Origin: an uncultured Prevotella sp.
GTDB taxonomy: Bacteria; Bacteroidota; Bacteroidia; Bacteroidales; Bacteroidaceae
Assembly: GCA_937907705.1 (NCBI GenBank)
Contig: CALCVP010000029.1
Location: 1-49,049, forward strand
Direction of reading: 5' to 3'
Length of the DNA stretch: 49,049 bases
Shown here: one piece after another, positions 40,905 through 49,049 of the stretch
Numbering within the stretch: position 1 is the stretch's first letter
Layout of the letters: every line of letters begins with the position of its first letter
Program-made: the position numbers and the translations under genes
The notes under the pieces: model-generated
What the model was told of the DNA's origin: nothing
The model's database searches: none
Seen by the model: only the letters and a program-made list of their open reading frames with translations

Positions 40905-43900
40905 ATGAATAGACAAACTATTTTATCCGTCATGCTGGCAGCTATGGCTGGTGGCGTTGTATGGGCATCTATTGGCTCGCATAAAGGTCATGCAGCAGAC
41001 AGCGAAAAGCAGAAGCCTACGGCAAGCATATTGGCACAGAAGCCTTTGAGCCGTGCGCATTATGCACCGTTGAAAGCGGAAGGCAATGCCGATGGAGTGC
41101 CTTACGGTCTTAACTTGATGGGCGTAACTGACAAAAAAGTACAGTTGTCATGGATGTCGCCAGAGCCAATAGACGGCTATTTCGATGATTTTGAAAATCA
41201 TCAAGACTTTGAAATCAATTCTACAGGTTCCATAGGCTGGTCATATATTGACGGTGATAATACCAATACCTATACTTGGCAGGCATGCAAGTTTGCCAAT
41301 CAAGGCCAAAAGATGGCTTTCATTGTCATGAATCCATGGACTACCTCACCTGCTGTCAACGAGAATCCTAATTACCAGCCTTATTCAGGCAAGAAGATGC
41401 TGGTAGATTTTGCATCTGTTGATGTGCCTAACAATGACTATATTATATCGCCAGAGCTGCACTTTGATTCTGATTTCCAGTTTAGTTTCATGGCGCGTAG
41501 CTACAAGATAGGTACAAACATCAGCGCAGAGCGTGTGCAAGTGGGCTATTCCACTACAGGCAAACGTCCTTCAGACTTTACTTATGTCAATGAAGGTCCT
41601 TATGTAGAGTTGCCCGCGGCGTGGACATTGGTTAAATATACGATTCCCAAAGAGGCCAAATATGTTGCCATACATTGCGTGTCTGACGATGCTTTCATGC
41701 TGATGATTGACGATATATTTATCGGCACCAACAAGGTTCGCCCGGGCTCAATGGCCAAGGCTGCAACTGCCAATCCTCTGGTAGGCTTCAATGTTTACCG
41801 CAATGGAACCAAAATAACCTCTCAACCTATCGATTCATTGCGCTATACAGACAATGTGCCGGACTATGGCGACATGACTTATACCGTGTCTGCCGTATAT
41901 CAGGACGGCACAGAGTCAGCACAGAGTGAACCGCTGAAGGTGAATGTGCCTGACGTAAGACTGTTGCCGTTTGAAGACAATTTTGATGATTGGACACTGC
42001 ATGAAGACAAGTGGTCTACCGAACAAGAAGATGGCAGCGATGAGACAAAATGGTCTATTGACTATTATGAGTATGGATTGGTAGACCCCAGTGCCACTTA
42101 CCGCTATTCTAACTTGACCAATTACAGCCAGTCTTTGGTAACTCGCGAGTTGCATACGCTTGACAAGGCAAACACTTATTTGCGCTTCAATCTGCGCTTG
42201 CGCAATTCTCAGCAGACCAATGTAGACTATCTCTCTGTGGAGCTGAGTGATGACAACGGAGCTACTTGGAAAGAGCTGAAGACTTATGACAACAAAAATG
42301 GTGGCTTTGAATGGACCGTTTGTCAGTTGCCTTTGGCTGACGTGTTGGGCAATGATTTGTTCAAGATACGCTTCCGTGCCCATGGCGCTGTGGCACAGTG
42401 GATTAACTACTGGTATGTAGACGATGTCAAAATATGGAACCCTATATGGACAAAAGCTTCTCTGCATGTTACCTCTGCAAACGGTTCTTTGGCTCAGGCC
42501 AAAGTATCTATGACTGGTGATAATGGTGCAGAGATAGACACTACAACAGACGACAACGGCAATGTGGCTTTTGACAAGATAGAAGAGGGCAAGTACACTG
42601 TCTGTGTGTCAAAGGAAGGCTATAGCATTTACAATGGAGAATGGACCATAACAAAAGACGGTAACAACCAGCAGGAAGTGCATGTGGCTAAACCTGTTGC
42701 CACTCTGTCTACTGATGCAGTCACTGCAGAGATTGATGCAGAGGCCAACTCCAAACAAACCTTTACGTTGACCAATACCGGTGACGGGCAGATGTATTGG
42801 CATTTGCAGAGCAAGGTGAACAAAGCATCAGGCAGTGATGCCAACCGTTGGAAGACCTTGCCATCGTTTAACACTTCTGGCGACTTGCAGCAATCCATCG
42901 CTTTTGACGGTGAGTATTATTATACAACTTCGTCTGTAGAGTTAGGCAAATTCTGGAAGTATGACAAGAACGGCAATTTTATAGAGCAGTTTAACATTCC
43001 AAAGATGTATTACATGCTGTATGACATTACCTATGACGGACGCTACTTCTATGGCAGTGACCACTCCAACAGGCTGTTTAAACTCGACTTTGACAATCGC
43101 CGTGTAGTGGATGTCATTACGGTTGCCGCAGAACCCAGTCTTGAGATTACCCACTGCAGTTACGATCCAGACCGTAAAGGCTTCTGGGTAGGAGGCTTTA
43201 CTACCATTGGTTTCATAGACATGAAGGGCAATATCAAGACGCGCTTCTCAAGTTTGTCTTCTTCAAACGATGTAGCCATTTATGGTTCTGCCTACGATAA
43301 TGTATCACCCGGCGGCCCTTATCTCTGGCTTTCTGACATGACTACAGCTTCCAGTGATGTGATAGACAAGATACAGATACGCCAGTTTGACCTCAACAGG
43401 CGTGTGCTTACCGATGTAAAGCATGTGCTTAGCGATGCTCCCGGTTATGTAATGGGCAATCAAACCTCTGGACAAAACTACGTTTGCGGGCTGTTCTCGT
43501 CAATGGATGTAGTGCCGGGTCAGCTTACCTTGATGGGTACTTTAAACCAAAGTCCTAACCTTGTGTTCCGCTATACTCTTAGTGAGGCTGACAAGTGGCT
43601 GGATGTTACGCCCAAGCATGGCGTACTGGCTGCAGGAGAGAAGCAAGACTTTACTGTTAACTTTGATGCGTTGGAGGCTCAGAAGGGCGATGCTTTTGCT
43701 TCTACAGCTTTGCTGATGACTAATCCTGAGAGCGAAGACCTGCCGTTAACCTTTAGCTTGAAAGCTGTAAACGAGTCGGCTGCACCACGCCCGCAAGCGG
43801 TAACAGCTGTTCCCGGCTCATCCAGCGTAGTGTTGAACTGGAAGAAAGGCAATGGTTCAGCTCAGGCAGAAGGCTATAATGTATACAGAAATGACAAGAA

Positions 43901-46900
43901 GGTCAACAGCGAATTGATAAAGGCAATGACCTTTACAGACAGCAAGTTGGTCTATGGCAATTATACATATAAGGTAACTGCTGTCTATGCCGGTGGCAAG
44001 GAGTCGGCCAAGAGCGATTCTGTTGCTGCTTTCGTAAGTGACGGTGCACAGTATTATCCGCCTGTTCAGCTGGCTGCTCATCTTGCTCACAGCAAAGACG
44101 TAACGCTCAGCTGGAAATCGCCTCTTGCCAATCAAGCACAGAACGATACTTTGTCTTGGAGCAATGGCGTACATGAAGACCAGTTAGGCTTGGATGCAGG
44201 CGGCTACTTCTATGCCGGAGTTAAATGGGATGCAGAGGATATTGTTCCTTATCGTAACAAGAAGGTATCTTCAGTGGCAGTTCAGCTGGTCAACAACTGT
44301 AGCTATTTGGCACTCCGTATATCTAAAGACGGTGAGGTAATTTACAAGAAGCAATATAAAGGCAACATTGTTTATGACGGTGGACTGACCGAAGTTCCTG
44401 TAGACGGCGACATCATATTGGAGCCTGGCCATTCTTATATTTTTGCTTTCCAGATAATGAATGACGAGAGTGTACAGCCTTTGGCAATAGACAACAGCAA
44501 AGCTGTGAACGGAAAAGGCAACCTCTTGTCATTAGATGGAACCAACTGGTTTACTGCAGCGGAGACAGGTATTGACGGAAACTTCAACATCAGTGTGAAT
44601 GTTGTACCTGCACAGCAGGGAAAAGAAGCAGAACCGGTGGGCTACAATGTATATCGCGATGGTCAGAAAGTAAACACGGCATTGCTTACAGCTGCTACTT
44701 ACCAAGATACACTTAGCGAGCCTGGCACATATCGTTATACCGCTACTTCTGTTTATGCAGATGGTGGTGAGTCCAATCAGAGCCTGTCTGTGGCTGCTAC
44801 TGTCAAGAATATAGAGAACAAGGTAGCACCGAAGCATGTAGGAGCCGTGATAGAAAATAACAGCAAGGTAACTCTGCGCTGGGATTTGCCGTTGGCTGTT
44901 GCTCCTACTTTCGCTACGGATTTGAGCAAGCGCCCTGTAACTACTGATGATGGCTGTCCTGAGTATGTCAATGCGTTTATGGGCGAAAAGTCTTCAATGG
45001 GTGTAGCCACAGATGGCAAATATATTTATACTTCTGTCTATAATGAGGATGGACGCATAGAGAAATATACCTTAGACGGCAAATATGTAGCCAACTACAT
45101 AATAGACGGCATTGAGGGCATACGTAACTTGGCTTGTGACGGTACTTGCCTGTATGCTGCTGACAATACCAATGACATTCATAAGATAGATCTGTCTACC
45201 ATGACTTTGGCAGAGTCGGTAGCTATCTCTGAGTATTCTCGACATCTGGCTTACGTGCCAACGCTTGACGGCGGAAAGGGAGGCTTTGAGGTAGGAGACT
45301 GGGAAACCAGTATCTTTGTCAGCAAGAATGGCAGCAAACTTGCTACCGGTCCTACCCTGAAGGGCGCTTCAGGCACAGCTTACTATGACGGCAGGCTTTA
45401 TGCCTTTGAACAGGGCAATGGCGACAATGCCTATACAATAGGTATTTATGATGTAGCTACCAATAAGCGTGTGGGAGCCATAGATATGGGCAAATATCTT
45501 GAAATAGATGACATGGCATCTGCCAAGGCCGGCGGCATGTCTACCTATACATCGCCGGAGGGTATAACCTATTTGCTGCTGTCATTACAGCGTCAAGACA
45601 AAAACACACAGTTTGTGATACTTGACCTGAGCGGACTGAACACAGTGGAAGGCTACAATGTTTACCGTGACGGTACAAAACTCAACAGCACTCCACTTAC
45701 CCGTCGCTATTTTGAAGAGAACATAGCTGATGAGGGTACCTACCGGTATACGGTTCAAACCGTATTTATAGACGAGACTGTTTCGGAACCATCTGAGGCT
45801 ACTTCTGCTACTATCGTGGCACACGGACAAGCCAAGGTACCTCAAGATGTAAAGGCTGAGGCTTCTACTTATGGCTATAACGTACTGCTGTCGTTTGCTG
45901 ATCCAGACATGCACAGCAATGCTGCTTCTGTCAATCAGTTTGAAGACAAGAAGGAGGGTGCAACAGTTTATGCTGTTGACGGTGAGAGCTATCAGTCTAA
46001 CTGGACTGTAACCGCAGACCGTGCCTTCCTGGGAACACAGTCTATGGTAGCAGCTAAAGATGATGCCGCCTTTGGCGTTATACCAGCTGAGGACATGCAT
46101 TATTTGCGCATGGCTTTGCGTAATGGTGACGACCATAAGGGCAATGGAACCGTTAGCGTATACTACTCAACTGGTGGTACACACCGCTCTAACTTTATAT
46201 TGCTCGACAGCTATACTACTTCAGAGGCTTGGCAGGATGTAGTTTGTAAGTTGCCTGCTGATGTAGAGTATGTGGCCATTGCCAAGAATAGCGGTGTTGA
46301 CGCACAATATGTTGATGCCGTAGCACTTTACAAGGAGCAGCCACAGAGCAATCTGTATGGCTTTAACATCTATCGCAACGGTGAGCAACTCAACAAGGTG
46401 CCTGTTACCGGCATCTCTTATGTAGACCATAACCTGTTGCCTGGCCATTATGACTATCAGGTAAGCATGATTACCAACACTGCTGCTGTGAGTGAATTGA
46501 GCCAGAAAGCAAGTCTTGACCTTTACTATGACAATGGCAGTTTGGCACCTACCAATCTTCGTGCCGAGCGTCAGGCAGACAATACCTACCGCTTGAACTG
46601 GCAGTTCCCGGCTTTAGGCGAGCCTGTTTATCTGCGTTGGCATGACGGAGACAGCTATGATGCTGCGGGTCTGCCTAATGGCGGTGCATTCTTTGCAGGT
46701 GCCAATTGGTTTGCTTCAGACTTGAAGAATTATGGCAATCTTTGGTTGAGCGATGTGGAAGTTTACATCAATCAGATACCGGATGCCTTGTTCCTGCTTG
46801 TCTATGAAAACAACAATCTGGTGCGTCAGCAATATGTTCCTTCGTTAAAGCAATATTCTTTCAATACCATCCACTTGGATGAGCCTTTAAAGATTGATAC

Positions 46901-47639
46901 CGAAAAGAATCTTCGCGTAGCAGTCTATGTAGAGCACAATGAGATTACTGTGCCATTGGGCTATGACCACGGTCCTGCTGTAAGTGGTAGAGGCAATCTT
47001 TATTCTGCTGATGGCGTTACTTGGAGCACCATTGCCGACTCCGGTACAGACATTGATGCCAACTGGAACATCTCTATCGGATTGAGCGCTTATTCCAATA
47101 CCTTGCCGGGCAGTGGAAAGAAAGCAGCCAAGAATGTCCGCCGCTTTGTTCCAAAGCAAAATACAGGTAGCACTGTCTTGAAGTCAAGTCCTATCAAAGT
47201 TACTGCTTCTTCAGACAAGAATGTGTTTGAGGGTTATAACATTTATCGTAATGGTGAGAAGCTGAACGGTGCACTGACCATTGACACTGCTTACGTAGAC
47301 ACAAAGCCATATACAGACAAATATCTTGACTATCAGGTGTCTGCTGTTTATAGCGTACATGGCGAGAAGTTCTCAAACAAGGTAACCATTGTAACATCAG
47401 ACATCAATGGTGCGGCTACTATGAATGGCTTGCGCATAGAGGCTCACCATGGTCAGCTCTATGTATATGGTGCTCATACAGGATCTGTCATCAAACTATA
47501 TGCTGTTGATGGAACATTGCTGGGCAGTACAACGGTAACCGACAGCTATAAGCAGACGGTGTCATTGGCTACATTGTCTGTCGGCACATATATTGTAAAG
47601 ATAGACAACAGCATATTTAAGGTGCGCGTAAGCCGATAA
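40905..47639 (+). CDS. Giant secreted multi-domain protein (FnIII repeats, jellyroll, propeller-like regions, T9SS-type domain)
   Basis: A 2244-residue exported protein with an N-terminal hydrophobic signal (ILSVMLAAMAGGVVWASI). It contains a choice-of-anchor J-like domain (about 85-280), a second jellyroll-like region (about 350-510), a carboxypeptidase-regulatory-like Ig fold (about 520-575), and six fibronectin III-like modules marked by GYNVYRxGxK...YxVxAVY near residues 295, 988, 1245, 1582, 1815 and 2108. Two regions (about 660-860 and 1360-1575) have NHL/propeller-like patterns such as AFDGEYYYTT and ATDGKYIYTS. It ends in a sorting-type domain (GSVIKLYAVDGTLLG ... LSVGTYIVKIDNSIFKVRVS). 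No catalytic motif was found, so adhesion or substrate binding is more likely. It lies 12 bp after the M6 protease gene. Confidence 0.85.
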   Translation: MNRQTILSVMLAAMAGGVVWASIGSHKGHAADSEKQKPTASILAQKPLSRAHYAPLKAEGNADGVPYGLNLMGVTDKKVQLSWMSPEPIDGYFDDFENHQDFEINSTGSIGWSYIDGDNTNTYTWQACKFANQGQKMAFIVMNPWTTSPAVNENPNYQPYSGKKMLVDFASVDVPNNDYIISPELHFDSDFQFSFMARSYKIGTNISAERVQVGYSTTGKRPSDFTYVNEGPYVELPAAWTLVKYTIPKEAKYVAIHCVSDDAFMLMIDDIFIGTNKVRPGSMAKAATANPLVGFNVYRNGTKITSQPIDSLRYTDNVPDYGDMTYTVSAVYQDGTESAQSEPLKVNVPDVRLLPFEDNFDDWTLHEDKWSTEQEDGSDETKWSIDYYEYGLVDPSATYRYSNLTNYSQSLVTRELHTLDKANTYLRFNLRLRNSQQTNVDYLSVELSDDNGATWKELKTYDNKNGGFEWTVCQLPLADVLGNDLFKIRFRAHGAVAQWINYWYVDDVKIWNPIWTKASLHVTSANGSLAQAKVSMTGDNGAEIDTTTDDNGNVAFDKIEEGKYTVCVSKEGYSIYNGEWTITKDGNNQQEVHVAKPVATLSTDAVTAEIDAEANSKQTFTLTNTGDGQMYWHLQSKVNKASGSDANRWKTLPSFNTSGDLQQSIAFDGEYYYTTSSVELGKFWKYDKNGNFIEQFNIPKMYYMLYDITYDGRYFYGSDHSNRLFKLDFDNRRVVDVITVAAEPSLEITHCSYDPDRKGFWVGGFTTIGFIDMKGNIKTRFSSLSSSNDVAIYGSAYDNVSPGGPYLWLSDMTTASSDVIDKIQIRQFDLNRRVLTDVKHVLSDAPGYVMGNQTSGQNYVCGLFSSMDVVPGQLTLMGTLNQSPNLVFRYTLSEADKWLDVTPKHGVLAAGEKQDFTVNFDALEAQKGDAFASTALLMTNPESEDLPLTFSLKAVNESAAPRPQAVTAVPGSSSVVLNWKKGNGSAQAEGYNVYRNDKKVNSELIKAMTFTDSKLVYGNYTYKVTAVYAGGKESAKSDSVAAFVSDGAQYYPPVQLAAHLAHSKDVTLSWKSPLANQAQNDTLSWSNGVHEDQLGLDAGGYFYAGVKWDAEDIVPYRNKKVSSVAVQLVNNCSYLALRISKDGEVIYKKQYKGNIVYDGGLTEVPVDGDIILEPGHSYIFAFQIMNDESVQPLAIDNSKAVNGKGNLLSLDGTNWFTAAETGIDGNFNISVNVVPAQQGKEAEPVGYNVYRDGQKVNTALLTAATYQDTLSEPGTYRYTATSVYADGGESNQSLSVAATVKNIENKVAPKHVGAVIENNSKVTLRWDLPLAVAPTFATDLSKRPVTTDDGCPEYVNAFMGEKSSMGVATDGKYIYTSVYNEDGRIEKYTLDGKYVANYIIDGIEGIRNLACDGTCLYAADNTNDIHKIDLSTMTLAESVAISEYSRHLAYVPTLDGGKGGFEVGDWETSIFVSKNGSKLATGPTLKGASGTAYYDGRLYAFEQGNGDNAYTIGIYDVATNKRVGAIDMGKYLEIDDMASAKAGGMSTYTSPEGITYLLLSLQRQDKNTQFVILDLSGLNTVEGYNVYRDGTKLNSTPLTRRYFEENIADEGTYRYTVQTVFIDETVSEPSEATSATIVAHGQAKVPQDVKAEASTYGYNVLLSFADPDMHSNAASVNQFEDKKEGATVYAVDGESYQSNWTVTADRAFLGTQSMVAAKDDAAFGVIPAEDMHYLRMALRNGDDHKGNGTVSVYYSTGGTHRSNFILLDSYTTSEAWQDVVCKLPADVEYVAIAKNSGVDAQYVDAVALYKEQPQSNLYGFNIYRNGEQLNKVPVTGISYVDHNLLPGHYDYQVSMITNTAAVSELSQKASLDLYYDNGSLAPTNLRAERQADNTYRLNWQFPALGEPVYLRWHDGDSYDAAGLPNGGAFFAGANWFASDLKNYGNLWLSDVEVYINQIPDALFLLVYENNNLVRQQYVPSLKQYSFNTIHLDEPLKIDTEKNLRVAVYVEHNEITVPLGYDHGPAVSGRGNLYSADGVTWSTIADSGTDIDANWNISIGLSAYSNTLPGSGKKAAKNVRRFVPKQNTGSTVLKSSPIKVTASSDKNVFEGYNIYRNGEKLNGALTIDTAYVDTKPYTDKYLDYQVSAVYSVHGEKFSNKVTIVTSDINGAATMNGLRIEAHHGQLYVYGAHTGSVIKLYAVDGTLLGSTTVTDSYKQTVSLATLSVGTYIVKIDNSIFKVRVSR

Positions 47640-47661
47640 TTTTACTATTGGTAAACTACAT

Positions 47662-47698
47662 AAAAAGAGGATATGCTTTGATGGCATATCCTCTTTTT
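47662..47698 (+). terminator. Terminator after the giant secreted-protein gene
   Basis: AAAAAGAGGATATGC (47662-47676) pairs perfectly over 15 bp with 47684-47698 around a 7-nt loop, ending in a T run. It lies 22 bp after the stop. Confidence 0.92.
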
Positions 47699-47737
47699 GT
47701 ATTGTAAATGTATGCGTTTTGCATTATAGATGTCAAA

Positions 47738-47825
47738 TAACTCTATGGTTTAGCCACTCTAAACCATAGAGTTATCTTTGTAAAGCATAGCTTTAGCGAA
47801 ATAAAGCTATGCTTTTTGAGCTTGT
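47738..47825. repeat. Array of four about-22-bp palindromic units
   Basis: TAACTCTATGGTTTAG (47738-47753) and its exact complement (47759-47774) form a 16-bp stem. AAAGCATAGCTTTA (47782-47795) and its complement (47802-47815) form a 14-bp stem. Core starts are spaced 21-23 bp. The first pair matches the family at 25028, the second the family at 138. Confidence 0.85.
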
Positions 47826-47839
47826 CGGTACTGCCTATG

Positions 47840-47909
47840 TATTTGACTTGTGCTTGTGTATTTGATTTGCTTGTACATTTGGCCAGCTTGTGCATTTGGT
47901 CTTGTTTTG
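47840..47909. repeat. Short 17-19-bp tandem repeat
   Basis: TATTTG/CATTTG starts recur at 47840, 47859, 47876 and 47893, followed by CTTGT-like ends (for example CATTTGGCCAGCTTGTG). Four degenerate units lie between two palindromic arrays. Confidence 0.6.
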
Positions 47910-47951
47910 AACGCCTGCAAAGAGGCTGCTGACCACCAATGCGTTGAAAGG

Positions 47952-48107
47952 ACTGGTCCCAACACTGTGGCAGATGCCAATAAGTTGCTTGGTATTGCCC
48001 AAACGGTATGGGCAATGAGTGCCCAAGGTGTGGGCATCCATTGCCCTGTCGCTGTTCACCGCATGCCCAAAACTTGGGCATGCGGTGAAAGCAGTGCTTT
48101 TGTCAGT
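47952..48107. repeat. Composite palindromic repeat block, copy C
   Basis: Units start at 47952, 47974, 47996 (24 bp), 48020, 48042, 48064 and 48086, otherwise 22 bp each. A perfect 16-bp stem joins 48055-48070 and 48074-48089 (3-nt loop). Unit order matches copies A and B. The surrounding 47640-48331 gap has no supported gene. Confidence 0.9.
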
Positions 48108-48221
48108 TTGGACAATGTATGGATGCATAGTGTCTGTCATTCATCTTGACTGATAGACGGCTCACCCGATAAACCAGGGGGGAGGAGGCTCTTTGTTTTG
48201 AAATAAATATTGATAGACATT

Positions 48222-48243
48222 AAGCAGGTGCTTGGAATTAATG
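48222..48243 (+). repeat. Single AAGCAGGTG...AATTAAT motif
   Basis: AAGCAGGTGCTTGGAATTAA is a single copy of the dispersed motif described at 12762. It lies 16 bp before the SusD-gene terminator and about 115 bp after repeat copy C. Confidence 0.5.
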
Positions 48244-48258
48244 TAAAAGTGTACAATA

Positions 48259-48294
48259 AAAAAACGGACATCTTTATAAAGATGTCCGTTTTTT
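48259..48294 (-). terminator. Terminator of the SusD-family gene
   Basis: A perfect 36-bp palindrome with half-site AAAAAACGGACATCTTTA ends in a T run on either strand. It lies 37 bp beyond the minus-strand SusD-family stop and acts for that gene. Confidence 0.92.
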
Positions 48295-48331
48295 ATTGTT
48301 GTGCTGCTTGTCTTGTCAAGCCAGTGTTTTA

Positions 48332-49049
48332 TTACTTGGTCTTGTCTTCATCAGCCACTGCGTCTTTCCAGTTGTCAAACTCTACTACGTTGGCATCATA
48401 TCCGTCATATCCATAGTTTTGATGGAGCTGGCCCTCACTGTTGGCATTGATGGCACTCTGGGGGATAGGCCAGAACATGTTGCGCTTGTCCATTCTGTAG
48501 TTCAGTGTCTTTCCGTTGGAAACAATGGCACCTTTGTTGTAGAGAGAGTAGTGATTGACGCGTTGGTACCAGTAGCTGCCGCCTTTATCGTCGGTGCCTT
48601 CTCGCTTGTCCCAGTTGGACAGGCTGTAAGTGTTGCCCCACTCATCAGGTTTGCCGCTTTGTGCCAGCTCATAAGACACGCGTTTCAATTCGCAGTTTCT
48701 CCACTCTTCCAGATAAAGCTCGCGAGCACGCTCGTTCATGATGTCGCCAATGGTAACGCTGGTGTAATACTGAGAAGCCTTTGCACGGTGACGGATTTCG
48801 TTTACGTCTTCAGTAGCACCTTCGTTGTTGTTTTGGAAGAAGCGAGCCTCTGCACGGAGCAGGTACACTTCTGCCAAGCGGTAGAGGTACATGTCGTTGC
48901 AGCTGCCCAAGGTCTGGGTAAAGCTGTTGGCTGTTTCAATGGCGTGCTCCTTGGTATCTCTAATGTAGAGCTTGTAATAAGGATAATCGAACCAGCTGCG
49001 GATAGTATCAGAGCAAAGCAGGTTGCCCTCATCGTCATGCAGACGGATC
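48332..49049 (-). CDS. SusD/RagB family nutrient-uptake outer-membrane lipoprotein (partial)
   Basis: The C-terminal 238 residues of a SusD-family protein, cut by the window edge; the frame stays open to 49049. The family pattern is clear: DMYLYRLAEVYLLRAEARF, DIMNERARELYLEEWRNCELKR (matching the usual ERARELxxExxRxxDLKR segment), and MFWPIPQSAINANSEGQLHQNYGY at the end. SusD proteins sit on the outer membrane over a SusC TonB-dependent transporter and bind the glycan or peptide to be imported. The SusC partner is expected upstream, outside the window. The substrate cannot be inferred. Confidence 0.95.
   Translation of the reverse strand, partial: IRLHDDEGNLLCSDTIRSWFDYPYYKLYIRDTKEHAIETANSFTQTLGSCNDMYLYRLAEVYLLRAEARFFQNNNEGATEDVNEIRHRAKASQYYTSVTIGDIMNERARELYLEEWRNCELKRVSYELAQSGKPDEWGNTYSLSNWDKREGTDDKGGSYWYQRVNHYSLYNKGAIVSNGKTLNYRMDKRNMFWPIPQSAINANSEGQLHQNYGYDGYDANVVEFDNWKDAVADEDKTK

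Overview
The window is chromosomal DNA from a Bacteroidota bacterium of the order Bacteroidales, most likely a Prevotella-like member. The grounds are the ATP synthase operon order (beta-epsilon-i-a-c-b-delta-alpha-gamma), Bacteroidetes-type promoters (TTTG / 19-21 bp / TAnnTTTG), A-rich leaders instead of Shine-Dalgarno sites, the bifunctional HisB, DUF1460, DUF4421 and DUF4248 proteins, a SusD-family protein, and three large secreted proteins with C-terminal domains resembling type IX secretion (T9SS) sorting domains. The genus is an inference; no rRNA or tRNA was seen. Layout: 1-1590 holds a 22-bp tandem array, a small XRE-type regulator and a decayed N6-adenine methylase, the remains of a restriction-modification locus. 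1588-7964 is mostly minus strand: YihY/BrkB membrane protein, RNase P RNA with its own promoter, an iron-dependent alcohol dehydrogenase, an overlapping DUF4421/DUF1460 envelope pair, and a Gfo/Idh/MocA oxidoreductase. 8345-11260 (plus) carries a membrane protein, hisB and a secreted SGNH hydrolase. 11387-13200 holds an outer-membrane-protein remnant, a GldB-like lipoprotein and many short repeats. 13217-23103 is housekeeping: nhaD-pfkA, then the complete F1Fo ATP synthase operon with a clear promoter and terminator. 23247-28008 is an accessory module: peptidoglycan amidase, a 30-residue smalltalk peptide, HU-like protein, DUF4248 protein and a VapE/VirE-N primase-helicase-like protein on the minus strand, facing a small putative regulator across a palindromic intergenic region. 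28165-34073 (minus) has htpG, an AAA-ATPase/PD-(D/E)XK protein, a GNAT-AlkZ-related fusion and a flavin reductase. 34624-47639 (plus) encodes the three large secreted proteins, including an M6 metalloprotease and a 2244-residue multi-domain protein. The window ends inside a minus-strand SusD-family gene. The least explained signal is a set of intergenic arrays of near-palindromic 13-17 nt cores repeated about every 22 bp (about two helical turns). At least six loci carry them (94-225, 1313-1461, 12967-13054, 25028-25115, 34217-34326, 47738-48107). Unit sequences differ between families, but one composite block (core TGCCCAAG/CTTGGGCA) occurs three times with conserved unit order. The two palindromes in front of the VapE-like gene are also two adjacent 22-bp units. 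The smalltalk/HU/DUF4248/VapE/amidase module and these arrays are the best candidates for undescribed biology here.
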